Below, piece by piece: positions 1 through 12,800 of a DNA stretch of 64,000 nt; positions within the stretch are counted from its first letter, which is position 1; every line of letters starts with the position of its first letter. The notes beneath the pieces are model-generated. The model saw only the letters and a list, made by a program, of their open reading frames with translations. It did no database searches and was not told where the DNA came from. A program made the position numbers and the translations under genes. The stretch spans positions 1,087,501-1,151,500 of the forward strand of contig JASJOG010000006.1 of NCBI GenBank assembly GCA_030142905.1, written 5' to 3'. The DNA is from Heliopora coerulea (taxonomy: Eukaryota; Cnidaria; Anthozoa; Scleralcyonacea; Helioporidae).

Positions 1-283
1 AACCTGGACGAAATATTTATAGTAAGAGATAGAGATCTAAGTAAGGAATTTCGATTTACTAATGGAGAAGTTATAGAACTTGTAAAAAACTATAAAGGTA
101 AAAACTTTAATGTAACAATTAGAGCAAAAAATTTAGATGCTGACAGCTCAGCTGCTAAAAATTATGGATTTACTTGCAGTTCAAGAAAAATAATAAATAA
201 AACATCAGCAAGAAAAATATTAACAGAAGCTAATAATGAGTTACTTGATTCTTTCGATTTAGATAAGTATGAAATACTAAGAC

Positions 284-889
284 ATGAAATTTATTTTTTT
301 CGATGATGAAGAATTTATTATTACTAGGAATAAAAATGCATTAAAAGGATTTGTAAGAAGTTATAATGTAAAAATTATCAGTAGGAAAGATCCAAAAATG
401 CTATTTATTAATGTTAAAAAAGAAACAATTTATTTATTAAAAAGAATGAAAAGATATAAATACGTTCAGACATTAGTTGTTACATTTAAGAAACCTATCA
501 GCAAAGCTGACAGTAAAGCTGTAATACTTAAGAAGGCATATTTTAATAGCAAACCGAAGATAGTAATAAATGACAATGATATAGAAGAAAACTTAATTAA
601 ATCAAATGAGGAAATCACTAATAGAATAGATGTATGGATATCAGAAGGACCTGGATGGACTATTGAAAGTGTTGATCAACGTTTCATTAATTTCGCCAGG
701 TATAAACCATTAAAAGGCAGTTCTTATGTGGAATTACCTAAGGAATTACAGAATAGTTCAAAAGGTCTTATTAATATCCAGAATAAGGATAATGAGTGTT
801 TTAGATGGTGTCATATTAGATATTTAAATCCACAGGAGAAACATGCATATAGAGTTAAAAAGAGTGATAAAGAAATATACAATTTATAA
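284..889 (+). pseudogene. N-terminal piece of the polymerase relic
   Basis: This 201-codon frame-2 segment begins just upstream of the T7 slip and reads as the continuation of the frame-1 peptide before it. Its last third (ARYKPLKGSSYVELPKELQN and ECFRWCHIRYLNPQ) is a block I associate with this polymerase family upstream of the exonuclease domain. It ends at TAA, and the reading resumes in frame 1 after a short AT-rich, partly repeated stretch (870-905), which suggests a small local duplication caused the shift. Confidence 0.7.
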
Positions 890-890
890 T

Positions 891-2214
891 TGTATAAAAT
901 ATACAATTTCCTGTTTCTGTAAAAGATTACAATAAGATAGAAAAACAAAATAATATAAATGTTAATGTATTTGGATGGGAAAATAAAACACCTTTTCCAA
1001 TTTATATATCAAAAGAAAAATATAAGAATGTTTTGAATTTATTGTTTATAAAAAACCATTATGTGTTGATAAATAACTTTAATAGATTTATGTACAACCA
1101 AACAAAACATAAAGAGAAGAAACATTTTTGTATGTATTGTCCACAATGTTTTCGCAGTGAACATACTCTTGAAAAACATAAGAGGAACTGTATGATTGTA
1201 AACGGTAAGCAAGCAATAAATATGCCAAATAAAGGAGAAAAAGTACAGTTTAAGAACTATCATAAGCAATTAGAAGTACCGTTTGTTATTTATGCAGACT
1301 TTGAAGCTATTGTAGAGAAAATCCATGGAGTTAAGAATGATCCAGATAACTCTTACACAGATGCACATCAAAAACATACGGATTGTAGTTATGCATATAA
1401 AGTAGTATGCTGTTATGATGACCAATACAGTAAACCATTACGACTGTATAGAGGACCAGATGCGGTTTACAAGTTCATAGAAAGAATGTTAGAAGAAGAA
1501 AAGTGGTGTAAAAAGACCATGAAGAAGCATTTTAACGAATTGTTGGGAATAATAAAAGAAGAAAAAACGGAATTTAAACTATCAGATAGTTGTCATATTT
1601 GCGGCTTTAAATACAAACCATGCAATATTAAAGTTAGAGATCATTGTCATATCACTGGTAAGTACAGAGGTTCTGCGCATCAGAAATGTAATGTCAATTA
1701 TAAATTATCTGAGAAAATACCAGAAATATTTCACAATTTACGTGGATATGATAGTCACTTTATAATGCAGGAAATTGGTAAATTCAATAGAAAAATAAAT
1801 GTAATACCAAATAACATGGAAAGGTACATGTCATTCATGTTAGGAAATCATCTTATATTCTTGGATAGTTTTCAATTTATGTCTAGTAGTTTAGAAAGAC
1901 TTGTAAGTAATCTTTCAGAAAATGCATTCAGATACACTTCAAAGGAATTTAATGAACAGAATTTGAAACTTATGAAGCAAAAAGGTGTTTATCCATATGA
2001 TTATATGGACAGTTTCAGCAGATTTGAAGAAACAAAGTTACCTGCAAAAGAAGAATTTTATTGTATATTAAACGATGAACATATTACAGATGATGCATAT
2101 AAACACGCTAAGAATGTATGGACCACTTTCAATATGCAGAATTTAGGAGAATATCATGACTTATACCTTAAGAGTGATGTCCTTTTATTAGCAGATGTTT
2201 TTAAGAACTTTTGA
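891..2214 (+). pseudogene. 3'-5' exonuclease part of the polymerase relic
   Basis: Open from about 891 to the TGA at 2212-2214, with the longest ATG-type start at 1033. It carries all three exonuclease motifs plus two Cys/His clusters. The second cluster resembles the endonuclease VII/HNH zinc motif. The stop is directly followed by codons that continue the protein in the same frame, so it is a premature stop and not the natural end. Confidence 0.8.
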
Positions 2215-2223
2215 AAAACATGT

Positions 2224-3714
2224 ATGCAGTATTATAAGTTAGATCCATGTCACTATTTCACAAGTCCTGGACTTGCTTGGGATGCTATGTTAAAAATGAC
2301 TGGAATAAAATTAGAACTTATGAGTGATGTTGATATGTATCAGTTTGTTGAGAAAGGAATGAGAGGTGGAATAAGTTATATTGCTAACAGACATGCAAAA
2401 GCAAATAATAAGTATATGAAAGATTATAATCCAGATCAAGAATCTAGTTATATAATGTATTTGGATGCAAATAATCTGTATGGATGGGCTATGAGTCAGC
2501 CACTTCTAACAGATGGATTTAAATGGATAAAACCAGAGAATGTAAAACTTAAAAATTATAATAAAGATTCTAAAAAAGGAATACTTTTAGAAGTAGATCT
2601 TGATTATCCTAAAGAACTACATAATATACATAATGATTATCCATTAGCTCCTGAAAAAAGAGCAATAAATAAAGAATTATCTGCATATTGTAAAAGAATT
2701 GGGAAAATATATGGACAAGTAAATAAGCTGGTAACCATATTATATAAAAAGAAAAATTATGTGGTGCATTATGAAAATCTAAAATTATATCTTTCATTAG
2801 GAATGAAATTAAAGAAAATTCATTGGGTATTAGAATTCAACCAGTCAAAATGGTTAAAACAATATATTGATTTCAACACTCAGAAAAGAACAAATGCAAA
2901 GAATGCATTTGAGAAGGATTTCTTTAAACTGATGAATTACTCAGTTTATGGAAAAACAATGGAGAACTTAAGAAAAAGAGTGGATGTTAGATTAATAACA
3001 GATGAAAAGAAACTTATTAAATGGGTGTCAAAACCAACATATGTTAGTAGTAAGATTTTTAATAAGAGCCTTGTAGCTGTTCATAAAGTGAAAGAAGTGT
3101 TAACATTGAATAGACCAGCTTATGTGGGTATGTGTATTCTTGAATTGTCAAAAACATTGATGTATGATTTCCATTATAATATCATAAAGAAAAAGTATGG
3201 TAAGAAAGCAAAATTACTATTCACAGACACAGATAGTTTAATGTATGAAATAACCACAGAAGATGTGTATAAAGATCTGTACGGAACAGAAGAAATGAAA
3301 AACTTATTTGATAATAGTGAATACTCTAAAAACTCTGAATACTTCTTTAAAGAGAATAAGAAAGTAATTGGTAGGATGAAAGATGAAGCAGCTGGTGTAC
3401 CAATAACAGGATTTATTGGATTACGATCGAAGATGTACAGTTATATAAAGGATAACTATAAAGGTGGTAAGACTGCAAAAGGAATTAAAAAAGCTGTCAT
3501 TAAAAAAGACATTAATCATATTAATTATAAAGAAACATTAAATAACCAACAAATGCATCATAAGATGAAAACTATAAGAAGTAACTGTCATGACATAAGC
3601 AGTTATGAGATTAATAAAGTCTCACTGTCTTGCTTTGATGATAAGCGTTATTTACTGGATGATGATATTAAAAGTTATGCATGTGGTCATTATAAAATAT
3701 CCCATAACAGCTAA
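2224..3714 (+). pseudogene. Polymerase (palm/fingers) part of the polymerase relic
   Basis: This 496-codon frame-1 segment has the catalytic aspartates of motif A (D81 counted from its first codon) and motif C (D335 and D337) and an intact NxxYG motif B. The catalytic residues are therefore present although the gene is broken upstream. Near the end, frame 2 (3605-3787) also stays open and reads into an acidic tail ending FFIPED, so another one-base shift near 3690 is possible. Confidence 0.82.
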
Positions 3715-3814
3715 GCTGTTATATGAAACCATATATACAGAAGATGAAACCATAGATACAGAAGAATTCTTTATACCAGAAGATTAAACAAAAATTATTA
3801 AGTGTCCACCTTAA

Positions 3815-3845
3815 TGCTTTTTAAAATATTAAAAAGCAGTTTTTT
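3815..3845 (+). terminator. Perfect hairpin followed by a T run after the polymerase
   Basis: Bases 3815-3824 and 3829-3838 are perfect 10-bp inverted repeats (TGCTTTTTAA / TTAAAAAGCA) around an AATA loop, followed at once by GTTTTTT. It lies 28 bases past the last candidate stop codon. A role in ending transcription of the element is inference from position and shape. Confidence 0.4.
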
Positions 3846-5570
3846 ACTGATGCAGCTGAGCTGTTACTATTAAAAAGTGGGGGTATGGGCCAATTTTGAA
3901 AAGTGGGCTCGCACCCCCCGTTACTATACTACTAATTAATACACTCAATTTCAAAATGAGGCAATTCGTTCGTCGCTTCTCCGTCGTTCATCATATCGCC
4001 CTCGGCAATTTTGTCCGTTTTTTGTGTAACTATGTGAAAAATACTTTGGGTTTGCAAAATAATAGTTTTCTAGATGCTTGGCCAGGAGTGTAGGAGCCTT
4101 GGGGGCACCTGTGTTCGAATGATAAAAAAGATCTCCCTACGAATGAACACGAGATCATCACGACATCTTCTACTTCCTTCTGAATTTATTTGATCCCCAA
4201 AAATGCAAAAAATGCTTTTCATATTTAACCATTAAATATCTTAATCATGATTCACATAATTTATGGTATTCGTTTAAACCAGACAATATAAGTCAAAGCA
4301 AAATCAATGTATATGTAAGTACATGTACAAAAAATCTGGAACTCAGATGCTATTTGTAAAATATTTGTATAAATACTAATTATAAATTAATAATTGTAGT
4401 TTTTAATATAGAACGTTCATAATTTTAGGACACGAAACTGATTTGTTTACTTATAATCTTCGTATTTTAAGGGATATAGACTTGCGCGCCATTACAAGAT
4501 AAGACACAAAACAAATGACAACTTCAGTATCTTACACAGAATTTTAATTACACCTTAGACCCCGTTCAAACGTCAAACTTTTCGTAACACTTCAAATCAA
4601 CAAACAATGGAAAGTGGAAATTTTCCAGTCTCGATAAATAGGTCAATGGCTAGATAATGGGGTTATTTAGTCTATCTCACCTTTATTTTGCGACAACAAT
4701 TTAAACGGACGCCCCACGTTTAATTTCTAGTCTCAAAACGCCCGCCTCTAAAAGAGCATTGGCCTCCCAAAACTGAGTGAAGCCCCTGCTGTGTCACCAT
4801 TTAATCCGCCTCTGCTCTAGGTTCAGCACTTTACGTGGTGATATCATGTATCTATATGTTAATTATAATGAAAAGATGTGCGGCATGTGGTAAATTGGTG
4901 TTTTTAAATCACAGGTAGGCAGGGTAGTCAAGCTATGAAATCAAAAAGATATTCTGAGTATCTGAAGGGAATTAAACCCCCGACTTAAAATGCTCTATAT
5001 ACATTGAGCTACACGGACTACTTAGAGCGACAGTTACTTTTTCTAGTTGCGAGTTGTGGTGATTTCCATACTTTGGAAACTTCCATCTCTGGACATGTCA
5101 AATGACCACTTAACTATTATCTTAATAGTGCACGTCACCATAATTACCAACTAGTGTAATAAGTAACCTTCGTCCTACCATCTGAAATTGCATAGCTCAA
5201 CGGTTAGAGTACTTCATTGGCTATCATCGGGTATTGTTCCATTACCAATAGACGCTCAGAAAACTTTTCTGAGTTTATAGCTTGAAAAGCATGCGCACAG
5301 GTGATCTGTTCACTTCTCCTCCGAATTAGGAGCCAACTAAGTCCTTCGTGCGTCCTTTCCTATGGACTTCCGATTCAAGCAACTAGTAGACAAATAAGAG
5401 GTACACTGGCAATTATAGTTATTTCAAGTTATTACAGTTATTTCAAGAATCCATTGTCCGATAAAAAAATTTGATCAGTTCATGGCTGTATCTATATGTA
5501 TGTATTGTAAATTTACTAGCGCAAAATAAAAGCTGTCGTTGTTGCACTACTTGGCCCTCATGGTCGTGAT
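3846..5570. other. Intergenic, no gene; tRNA-like remnants
   Basis: No convincing coding sequence. Two stretches keep tRNA-like promoter boxes: about 4963-5022 on the minus strand (A-box-like TAGCTCAATG, B-box-like GGTTTAATTCCC) and about 5190-5260 on the plus strand (TAGCTCAACGGTTAGAG). Neither folds into a full cloverleaf by eye, so they are probably SINE or tRNA-pseudogene debris. Confidence 0.4.
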
Positions 5571-5714
5571 TAGAAGGTATACCTGAGAAGCTGGATTAGG
5601 ATTAAGATCAGAGTTAGGTTTGGGGTTAGGATTAGGGTTAGTTCTAGCCCTAGCCCTAGCCCTAATCCTAACCTTGATCCCAATCGTAATGTTCCTTCTC
5701 AGGTATACCTTTTA
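5571..5714. repeat. Foldback with telomere-like (TTAGGG/CCCTAG) arms
   Basis: Outer arms GGTATACCTGAGAAG (5576-5590) and its complement (5695-5709) enclose a left arm of TTAGG/TTAGGG-type repeats and a right arm of CCCTAG/CCCTAA repeats meeting near TTCTAG. The whole unit is a palindrome of about 145 bp, with the size and shape of a MITE. No target duplication is evident. Confidence 0.7.
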
Positions 5715-6312
5715 GCCACAGCCTTCGCCTCATCTTGTTGTTCATCAAATTCAGATATCGTAGTGCGTCCTCTGTCATTTTTGATGTGGCTACGATTTTC
5801 TTCTTTTTACTCATCACTTGTCTTTTTTTGACTCATTTTACAGGATGATAAAAATACATAGTCACTCATAATCAAGGGAAAAACGTGTGGGAGAATGGGG
5901 TTGACAATACCTAAAAATATTCAGCTGAACAATCGCCACATTCATCGTTAAGGGCTTATGGCTTTAGTTGAGGTTGAGCGTCATACCCTTGGTAACTTTG
6001 CCCCTACTCACAACTGTATTCCATTCAGATATTTTACCTATTTTTGTATGTTTTTGTTATGTATCTTTGTATGTGTGTACATACGTTATCTACGTATGTA
6101 TTTACAAATTGGTCAAGAAAAAACTTTATCGACGTTTCTGGATCCTGCTTCTTCATTAAAATTTTTTTTCAACTCTCGGACTCGATTATGATCGAAGATT
6201 TTATGTCACAAATATGAAAAAAATTCTAACTCACTCCTAAATTCCTCGAACGGTGACTTGAATAGGCAATGAAAACAAATGAGAAATGCTTTCATTTTCT
6301 TTATATATTGTT

Positions 6313-6318
6313 TTTATT
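6313..6318 (-). promoter_or_regulatory. Candidate polyadenylation signal of SLC4 copy A
   Basis: The minus strand reads AATAAA here, about 485 bases past the copy A stop codon, inside the 3' flank that is conserved with copy B. The aligned place in copy B reads ATTAAA (44383-44388). The assignment rests on motif and position only. Confidence 0.35.
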
Positions 6319-6802
6319 CAAGAAAAGTTGCAATTGGTTCATATTTGTCCCGAAGTCGACACACCTGGTTCAAATTTGCATACAATTCTAATGACTCGCT
6401 TGGTTGATTCGTTTATAGCTGGGCTCTTGGGTAATTCAGAAATATAACTGAGTAAGTTACAAAAGGCATAGGCTCAAGAATTACTATCTACTATACTCGC
6501 GCAGGATGAAAAATCCACATCGCGATTTCTTTCGGGATATTGGACTCATAACTATTTCATTAAAAATTCCCACTTTCCATTTTTCTTAATCAACGTGATT
6601 AGTACTCTGCCTTACTGAGGCTCATCAACAATTGCATTTCAGTCTTCAGATATTATTTTTTGCATAAATTATACATTAGACGACTCCTTATGTAAAACTT
6701 TAGACTGTCTTCATCTAAAATACTTTGTATGTGAGACAACATATGGACAACATTCTTTGTACTCGTAGATTTGTACTTGTAAATTTCTGACTAATATTAC
6801 AT

Positions 6803-6847
6803 TTAGTCAAGAGGACCGTGTCCTTCCTCTTCTTCCTCGTCATCAAG
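6803..6847 (-). CDS. SLC4 copy A exon 14 (acidic tail, stop)
   Basis: A 45-nt final exon, too short to appear in an ORF scan: LDDEEEEEGHGPLD then TAA. Acceptor CTTCAG|CT, phase 0. The same mini-exon occurs in copy B at 45757-45801 with three changes in the 15 codons, which supports both. AE1 has an LDADD carbonic-anhydrase II site in the same region, and the resemblance is only suggestive. Confidence 0.88.
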   Translation of the reverse strand, partial: LDDEEEEEGHGPLD

Positions 6848-9800
6848 CTGAAGAAACAACAGAAAATGGGTCAACACAAATATCAGCAGTTCAATTAAAC
6901 ATATATGAATAACTTGGTGCGTGTGGCTGATATTCATGCATAAATTTGGTGGAAGCTTTCGAGACTTTCTGGAGAACTTTCTGGACGATGTCCACGAAAT
7001 TTACAAGCCATTCCAAAAATTATCCACCAGTCGCTCGTGCCTAACATGCCTTGTCTGCGAATTACGTAACATGTTCTCTGAATCATTTTAAAAGCTCAAA
7101 TAGGCATAACTCAGTGTTTGACGCCATTAAAATTAAGTAGAACAAATTATTTCAGGTGTGACGTAAGCCATCGAAAGCTGTGCTAATTGACTGATTATAT
7201 GCCCCTATATGTGAACAAGAACTGATCAAATATTAATCCTTTGAGTCCCGTAGTTACCAGGTGGCACTACGATTTTGGTCTGACTTACGCCAGAGGATTT
7301 TACTGACCAGAGCGAAACCTCCGGGAGCAGAAAAGTTGAGACTGATCAACTAGGTACGATTGTCGTAATATAACCATTCGTCCTGACGTATCCGATCGAG
7401 TCACAAGAGTCTTCACGAGCAGTTGCAACGTTAGCGAACAAATGGTATATAAGGAATCTGCTCTTAAGAGACGATCACATACTCTTTGTGTGGATGGGCG
7501 TTTAAAGAGCAGTCTACATCACTGCGTAGAGAGTAGTATTGGTGCCCAGTGGCAAACATAACTTGGGGCATTCCCCCTTCCCCACTGCCACATTGTAAGA
7601 AATAAAAATGATGGCCATGACAAAATGACCATATTCTGGGGGATAAAACTGCAATGGCCTTAGCAATGATGCTACATTTGTGATATTGATGTGAAATTTT
7701 TTCACGACATGACAATTAGGCGCTACCGTATTTTGGTTCCCAGAAACAATCGCCCTCCGCTCCTTCTATGCCACTGGGTTACATGGGTGGAATGCATGCT
7801 GGATAAAACATGAAACACTGTGGTTGACAGCATGTGAATTAATTTAGTAGGTAATTACTGAGGCCAACGGTTAATCGGATATACTGCGGCCAGCTTGCTA
7901 AAATATATCCAATAATGCCTAGCCAGCTGTTGCGATAATTCATGCTAAAAGTAATGTGATCATAAAAAAGGGGGCGTGGTCATGCCCTCTAAGGTTAGCG
8001 TCCCTGTCGATGACGTTAGTCTCTGCGTCGGGGAATTCCTGGCGCCACCCCTGCAATTAACGCAACACTCGTCTTAATTTTGTACTCAGATCTTGTGTTT
8101 ACAAGATGTTTTTACACGGAAATTGATTTATTTCGAAAACCTCGGTTTACTTCAGTTATTAGCTGACCTAAGCAGCACAGAAGGAAAGTCGAAGATGAGG
8201 GAAGTCGAAGGTTACTTCGATATTTCTGGGCGTGGCTGGCTGATAAGATAATATAGGCAGACTAAGTCTGCCTATCTTAAAGTGCCCATAACGCCAAAAT
8301 TGATTTTCAACTTGTTGAAAGTAGGCTTCAAGTGTAGCGTCTTGGTGAAAGAATTTTTCGATTCGGTTAAAACGCGAAGTTTTTGAGGCAGGTTAAAGTG
8401 GCCAACCCCATGTCCAATTTTTGAGAGTTTATTCCAGCTTCCACCCTAATGGAATGCACGAAAATGACTGTGACTTGGATGGTTGTTTACTTTTTGTTGC
8501 CGTCGTCATCTTAACTCTTTCAAGCTCTTGAACCAGTGACAGTAACAGCAAAACAACGACAACAGCAACGGAAAAAATAACAGTAACTGTAACAATAACG
8601 AAAACAGTTATGATAACGGTGACTGTTAATGGAAAACTTATCATCCAGAAACAGTAACATTAAAAAAAACTAGGGAGCAGACCTCAACGATAAAATTTAC
8701 AAGAACAAACGTAAAACGTCTACAATAATAACAGTAATACAGACGAAAACACAAACATGAACAGGCAAGCCAGGACATGCTGGTGCGGCCAGAAAAAGCG
8801 ATTGCAGTAACAATAAAAGTGGCAGTAATAACATTGTCATGAAGCGAAATTAACCTCGCCAAACAGATTGAATAAGTAAAGTTCTCACCTGCTCAATGTG
8901 GTTTGCGCTGAATACTTTTCCCAACAGCGCACGGAAAGGAATCATTAATAAAACTACCAAAGGAAAAAACGGCGAAAGGACTTTGAAACTCTTCACAACC
9001 CAGAGACCAACCACGCAAACTATTTGAATAACTGTGAATGAATAAACTTTTAACAAAGGTACCTAAAAAAACAAAAAAGTAGTTCTGTGAGTATAAGAAT
9101 TTTTTACAAAGGTACTTCATGTAAAGTCAATTCTTGAATCAACCGACACAATTTACTATTTGCCGCTCTTCCCCTAAAAATCACCACTTACCGAAGGCAT
9201 GTACATTGTCACACCCTCATTTTGGATCGCTGTCGGTGTCCCGTACCATACACTACATGCTTTATGGTGATATTCCATGGAACGATTAGCCAAATTCGTA
9301 TTGGAGACGAGAAATTCGTTTATACTCTTCCCCAGTGGCATAAGTCTTGTGTTATTTTATTGAAATTTAACCGTCAATTTTACCTTCGGCTAGACAAAAA
9401 ACTGGGACGAGAAATTCGTCTTAGCCGGCAAAATAGTCTGAAATTCATATAACGGCACGGGTTTTCATGATTATAACAGTTAAGTATGCAACAAAGTCAA
9501 CATCAAATATCAGTCGTGATTATTCGCGAAAATTTTACCGTCCTTAAGATAATCTGTCTGACAAATGTCATTCTTTGACGATTTTCTTGTCCTTTAATAT
9601 GAATTCACTAGTTTTCAGCAACGAGTTGTAATGCAAATGACGTTGCACAAAGCCACAAACGATTTATGAGTCAATCTATTGTTTAATCTAATTTACATTA
9701 CGAATCACCCTTAAGAAAAATTTTCGTGTAACGTTGGCTTTACACTAATTTCTGAGGTAACAAGTTTTATAAAATACAATTTTTTTGTAACAAAATTGTT

Positions 9801-12800
9801 TTCAATCATGAATTTTTAATCGAAGTATCAGTTCAATCGCAAACACTTAGTCACTTGCCTGTTATTTCTTTCACATATGTTTTCCTCAATTTAAAAAAAA
9901 TGCCTTGGTAACTTCACAAATGTCGAGGGTCATATTGGTGCCCATGAGAAATGTTAAACGTTTGCTTCACTTTTCAAATAAAATCCAAGTAATTTATTGA
10001 CTTACACTTAGGGGCTGATTACGTGGGAAGATTTCAGCTATTCAAACCGGGATGAGAAAAGTCCCGATTACATGAAATATTTAAGCCCGGGCTGAAACTG
10101 AAATCGAAAGTAAACCCAGGCAGTAATTTGTCGGTAGGCTCTGTTGTTTTGGCAATTTGCATCTTCCCACGCCTGTCAATCATCTTTTAAGCCCGGGCTG
10201 AAATTTTTTCGTGCGATTATATGGTATTTTTCAGCCCGATAAACCGGGCTGAAATTTCCATATAATCAGCCTCTAAAAAGTTGCCTTGCCCCTTTAAGGA
10301 TAAAAGAAACGGATGTTTCCTTTTGGTAATACCGTGAGCTTAATTTTATTAAAAACTTATGGAGTAGAAGATCTTCACGGCAAAATTTATCCAGAGTTAT
10401 CTTGTTGCACAGACTGAGAAGAATCACCCAAAAACTGTGCGAAGACTGAAAGGTAAGTGATTTTGAGGTGACCGATTAGACTAAATTAACAATGCTTTTC
10501 TTAAATGATTTAGGTTTTCTTAGGTTTGATTTCAATACCTGCCAACTATTGCTGCATTTCAAAAAAAAAGGTAAGCGACCTGTACACTTTCCGCCATATT
10601 AAACATTGTGGTATTTAAAATCTTGGTCTCGGCGAATTATTGCTTTCCACAGGAATATCGTTGAATTAGACTTATTGAAATTTACTATTCTGGGGTTTTT
10701 TTTTGTTATTATTTACAGTCTTTCCTGGCTTGTAAATCCCTTCTCAGGAGCCACTTTGACGCTCCTTTCTGTGTTGAGAGGAAAATTCACCTCTGTAACC
10801 CACCCATGAGTACCATCAGGAAAAATCAATTGGAAACATGGTGAAAACAATGTTTCGACTACAGGGTACGTATCCCTAATAATTTCCCCCAGTTTTTATA
10901 CTTTACCTGGCCAACAGTCTTGTCTTCAAACATTTTCATGGATTTTTACAGAATATGGCCTATTACATGGAAGAATTTCAGACCGGCTGAAAATAAAGTC
11001 GAAAGATAATCTACTCGGAAATTTCAAGGTACCCTATTTTTGTTCTGATATCATTTCATACGTCTATCCACGTTTAGCCCAGTCTGATATCTTTTTACGC
11101 TAGTATATACGATTTTACGAGCCCTGAGCAATCGCCTAAAAATTTAAGCACGGCTTGCTAAAACAGATGGATATTTCATCGCGCTACCAGGTCGGATTTG
11201 TTCATGACCACGCCTTGAGATTTCGACTCAGTTATCCGAACTAAAATTTCAGCCTGGGGTGAAATTCTTCAATGTAGTCGGCCCCAAACTTCACCAAAAA
11301 CAAACTTCCATTACCCACCGACATAGTCAATCTGACTTACATTTTTTAGGTAAGGTATATCTGGATGTTGTCCAGGAGCCATAAACATCAAAAAGAACCG
11401 CTCAACCAATTGAACCCCAAATAATGCCACGACACCCATGTATAAAACCATTCCCGAAAACACTGCTTCAGGAATGTGATCCAAATAGGAATTGAAAACT
11501 CCAGCCAAACCTAAGAAGCAAACAGTAACAGTTCAGGTCTTTTTGTCTTCATACGTATAATCCTAAATTTATTACCTGGAATAAATAATTTTTTTTAGTT
11601 ATTAAAATCAAATGAGGCCAAGACAGCAGCTGTCAATAATGTCGCTGTGTCTGAACTTTCGTCAATTAACGACATAATCAGAGACAAATATATTGCTTAC
11701 TGTAACAGATACTACTAAATTATTGACAGCCGCAGTCTTGGCCTCATTAGATTTTAATCAATAAAAAATATTTTTACAAAATATGCTGCTGAAGGACAAC
11801 GTCCTACGACTGTCTACAAGGAATGTTAAATCTTTTCTGACTAAATTCCAGAGTTTAGTGCCTGAAGCAGTTTTTTTTGACACTTTTATTTTGTTTGGTT
11901 GTTCTTTTATTAAAAGCGCTACAACAACGTAAAAATTGTCTTCGTTTTGAAATTTTATCTCCTCTTTCTCGTTAACTTCCTTCATTTTTATCTTTGATTG
12001 GAGTTAATTTAAGTTGTGTTTAATTGAAGTGCCTTCACTAACAAGAGCGTTAATTTTCTATTATGATGTAGTAAGGTCTATGCAATATCAGTGTTTTAAT
12101 GAGAAACTGATTGTACGATTTGCACTCAATGAAGAACCGATCATTATATATTGCTTGGGGACCTAAGGATTTGGGAGGTGGAAACACATAGTTGTTAAGT
12201 AGAGAAATGGGGATCATTCAGTTTTACTCGAAAAGATCGGGGGGAACAAAAGCATTCAGGTAGCCATGCAATAAAGAGCGATCAAGCTTATTTACAGTTA
12301 ATGTAATTATTGACAGAAAATTGCAATACTTCATTGCGAAACTTCACTTAAATCTTTTAAATACAGTTTATTACGTTTTCTCCACCAATACTCGACAATA
12401 GCATTGTAAGCTGTCAACGATCTCAGTTAAGTTTTTAATATATTTTATTTCTTTTGTCCAAACTCTTTCTTCATAAACTGCGTCAACCCATTAAACACCA
12501 TTAATTGATATGAGGCTTCGGAAAAGGGCAAGAGAGGTGTATAGGAATTCCTTCAAACAATGCGGTGGGATTTTGAAAATGGTTCAATGTTTTACAGGAA
12601 TATAGAGGTATAACTTTCATTTATGTTTTTGCATGATAAAATCTTTGGACTTCTCTGGCGGTAAATAATGACCGGTCTTTTAGTTCCGAAGCACTGGACC
12701 AGGTTTAACTTTCAACATCTCAGTGTATAATTACCCACTAAAATTCCCGTGAAAAAAAGTGTAAGCCTCTGTTCTTTAATTTTTACTACATGACTTTTAA

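Larger units (their letters stand above)
1..3790 (+). pseudogene. Broken protein-primed type B DNA polymerase (Polinton/Maverick- or adintovirus-like), 5' end outside window
   Basis: The reading frame is split into pieces. Codons run in frame 1 from base 1 to about 299, shift by one base at a T7 tract (293-299), continue in frame 2 at 284-889, and return to frame 1 from about 891. An in-frame TGA at 2212-2214 separates the exonuclease part (to 2214) from the polymerase part (2224-3714). Visible motifs are Exo I YADFEAI near 1291-1311, Exo II NLRGYDSHF near 1738, Exo III YLKSDVLLLADVF near 2164, motif A YLDANNLYGW near 2461, motif B NYSVYGKTMENLRKR near 2935 and motif C FTDTDSLMYE near 3220. 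A C2H2-like cluster (1126-1193) and a CHICG...RDHCHITGKYRG...HQKCN cluster (1594-1695) precede Exo II. The family copies self-synthesising transposon or virus-like genomes by protein priming. No other genes of such an element are visible, so this is a relic. Confidence 0.88.

Noticed and set aside
11311..11508. Copy A exon 12 read through to the stop at 11311
   Set aside because: A strong GTAAGT donor at 11335-11340 gives the correct phase for exon 13 and the family sequence; the same holds in copy B.
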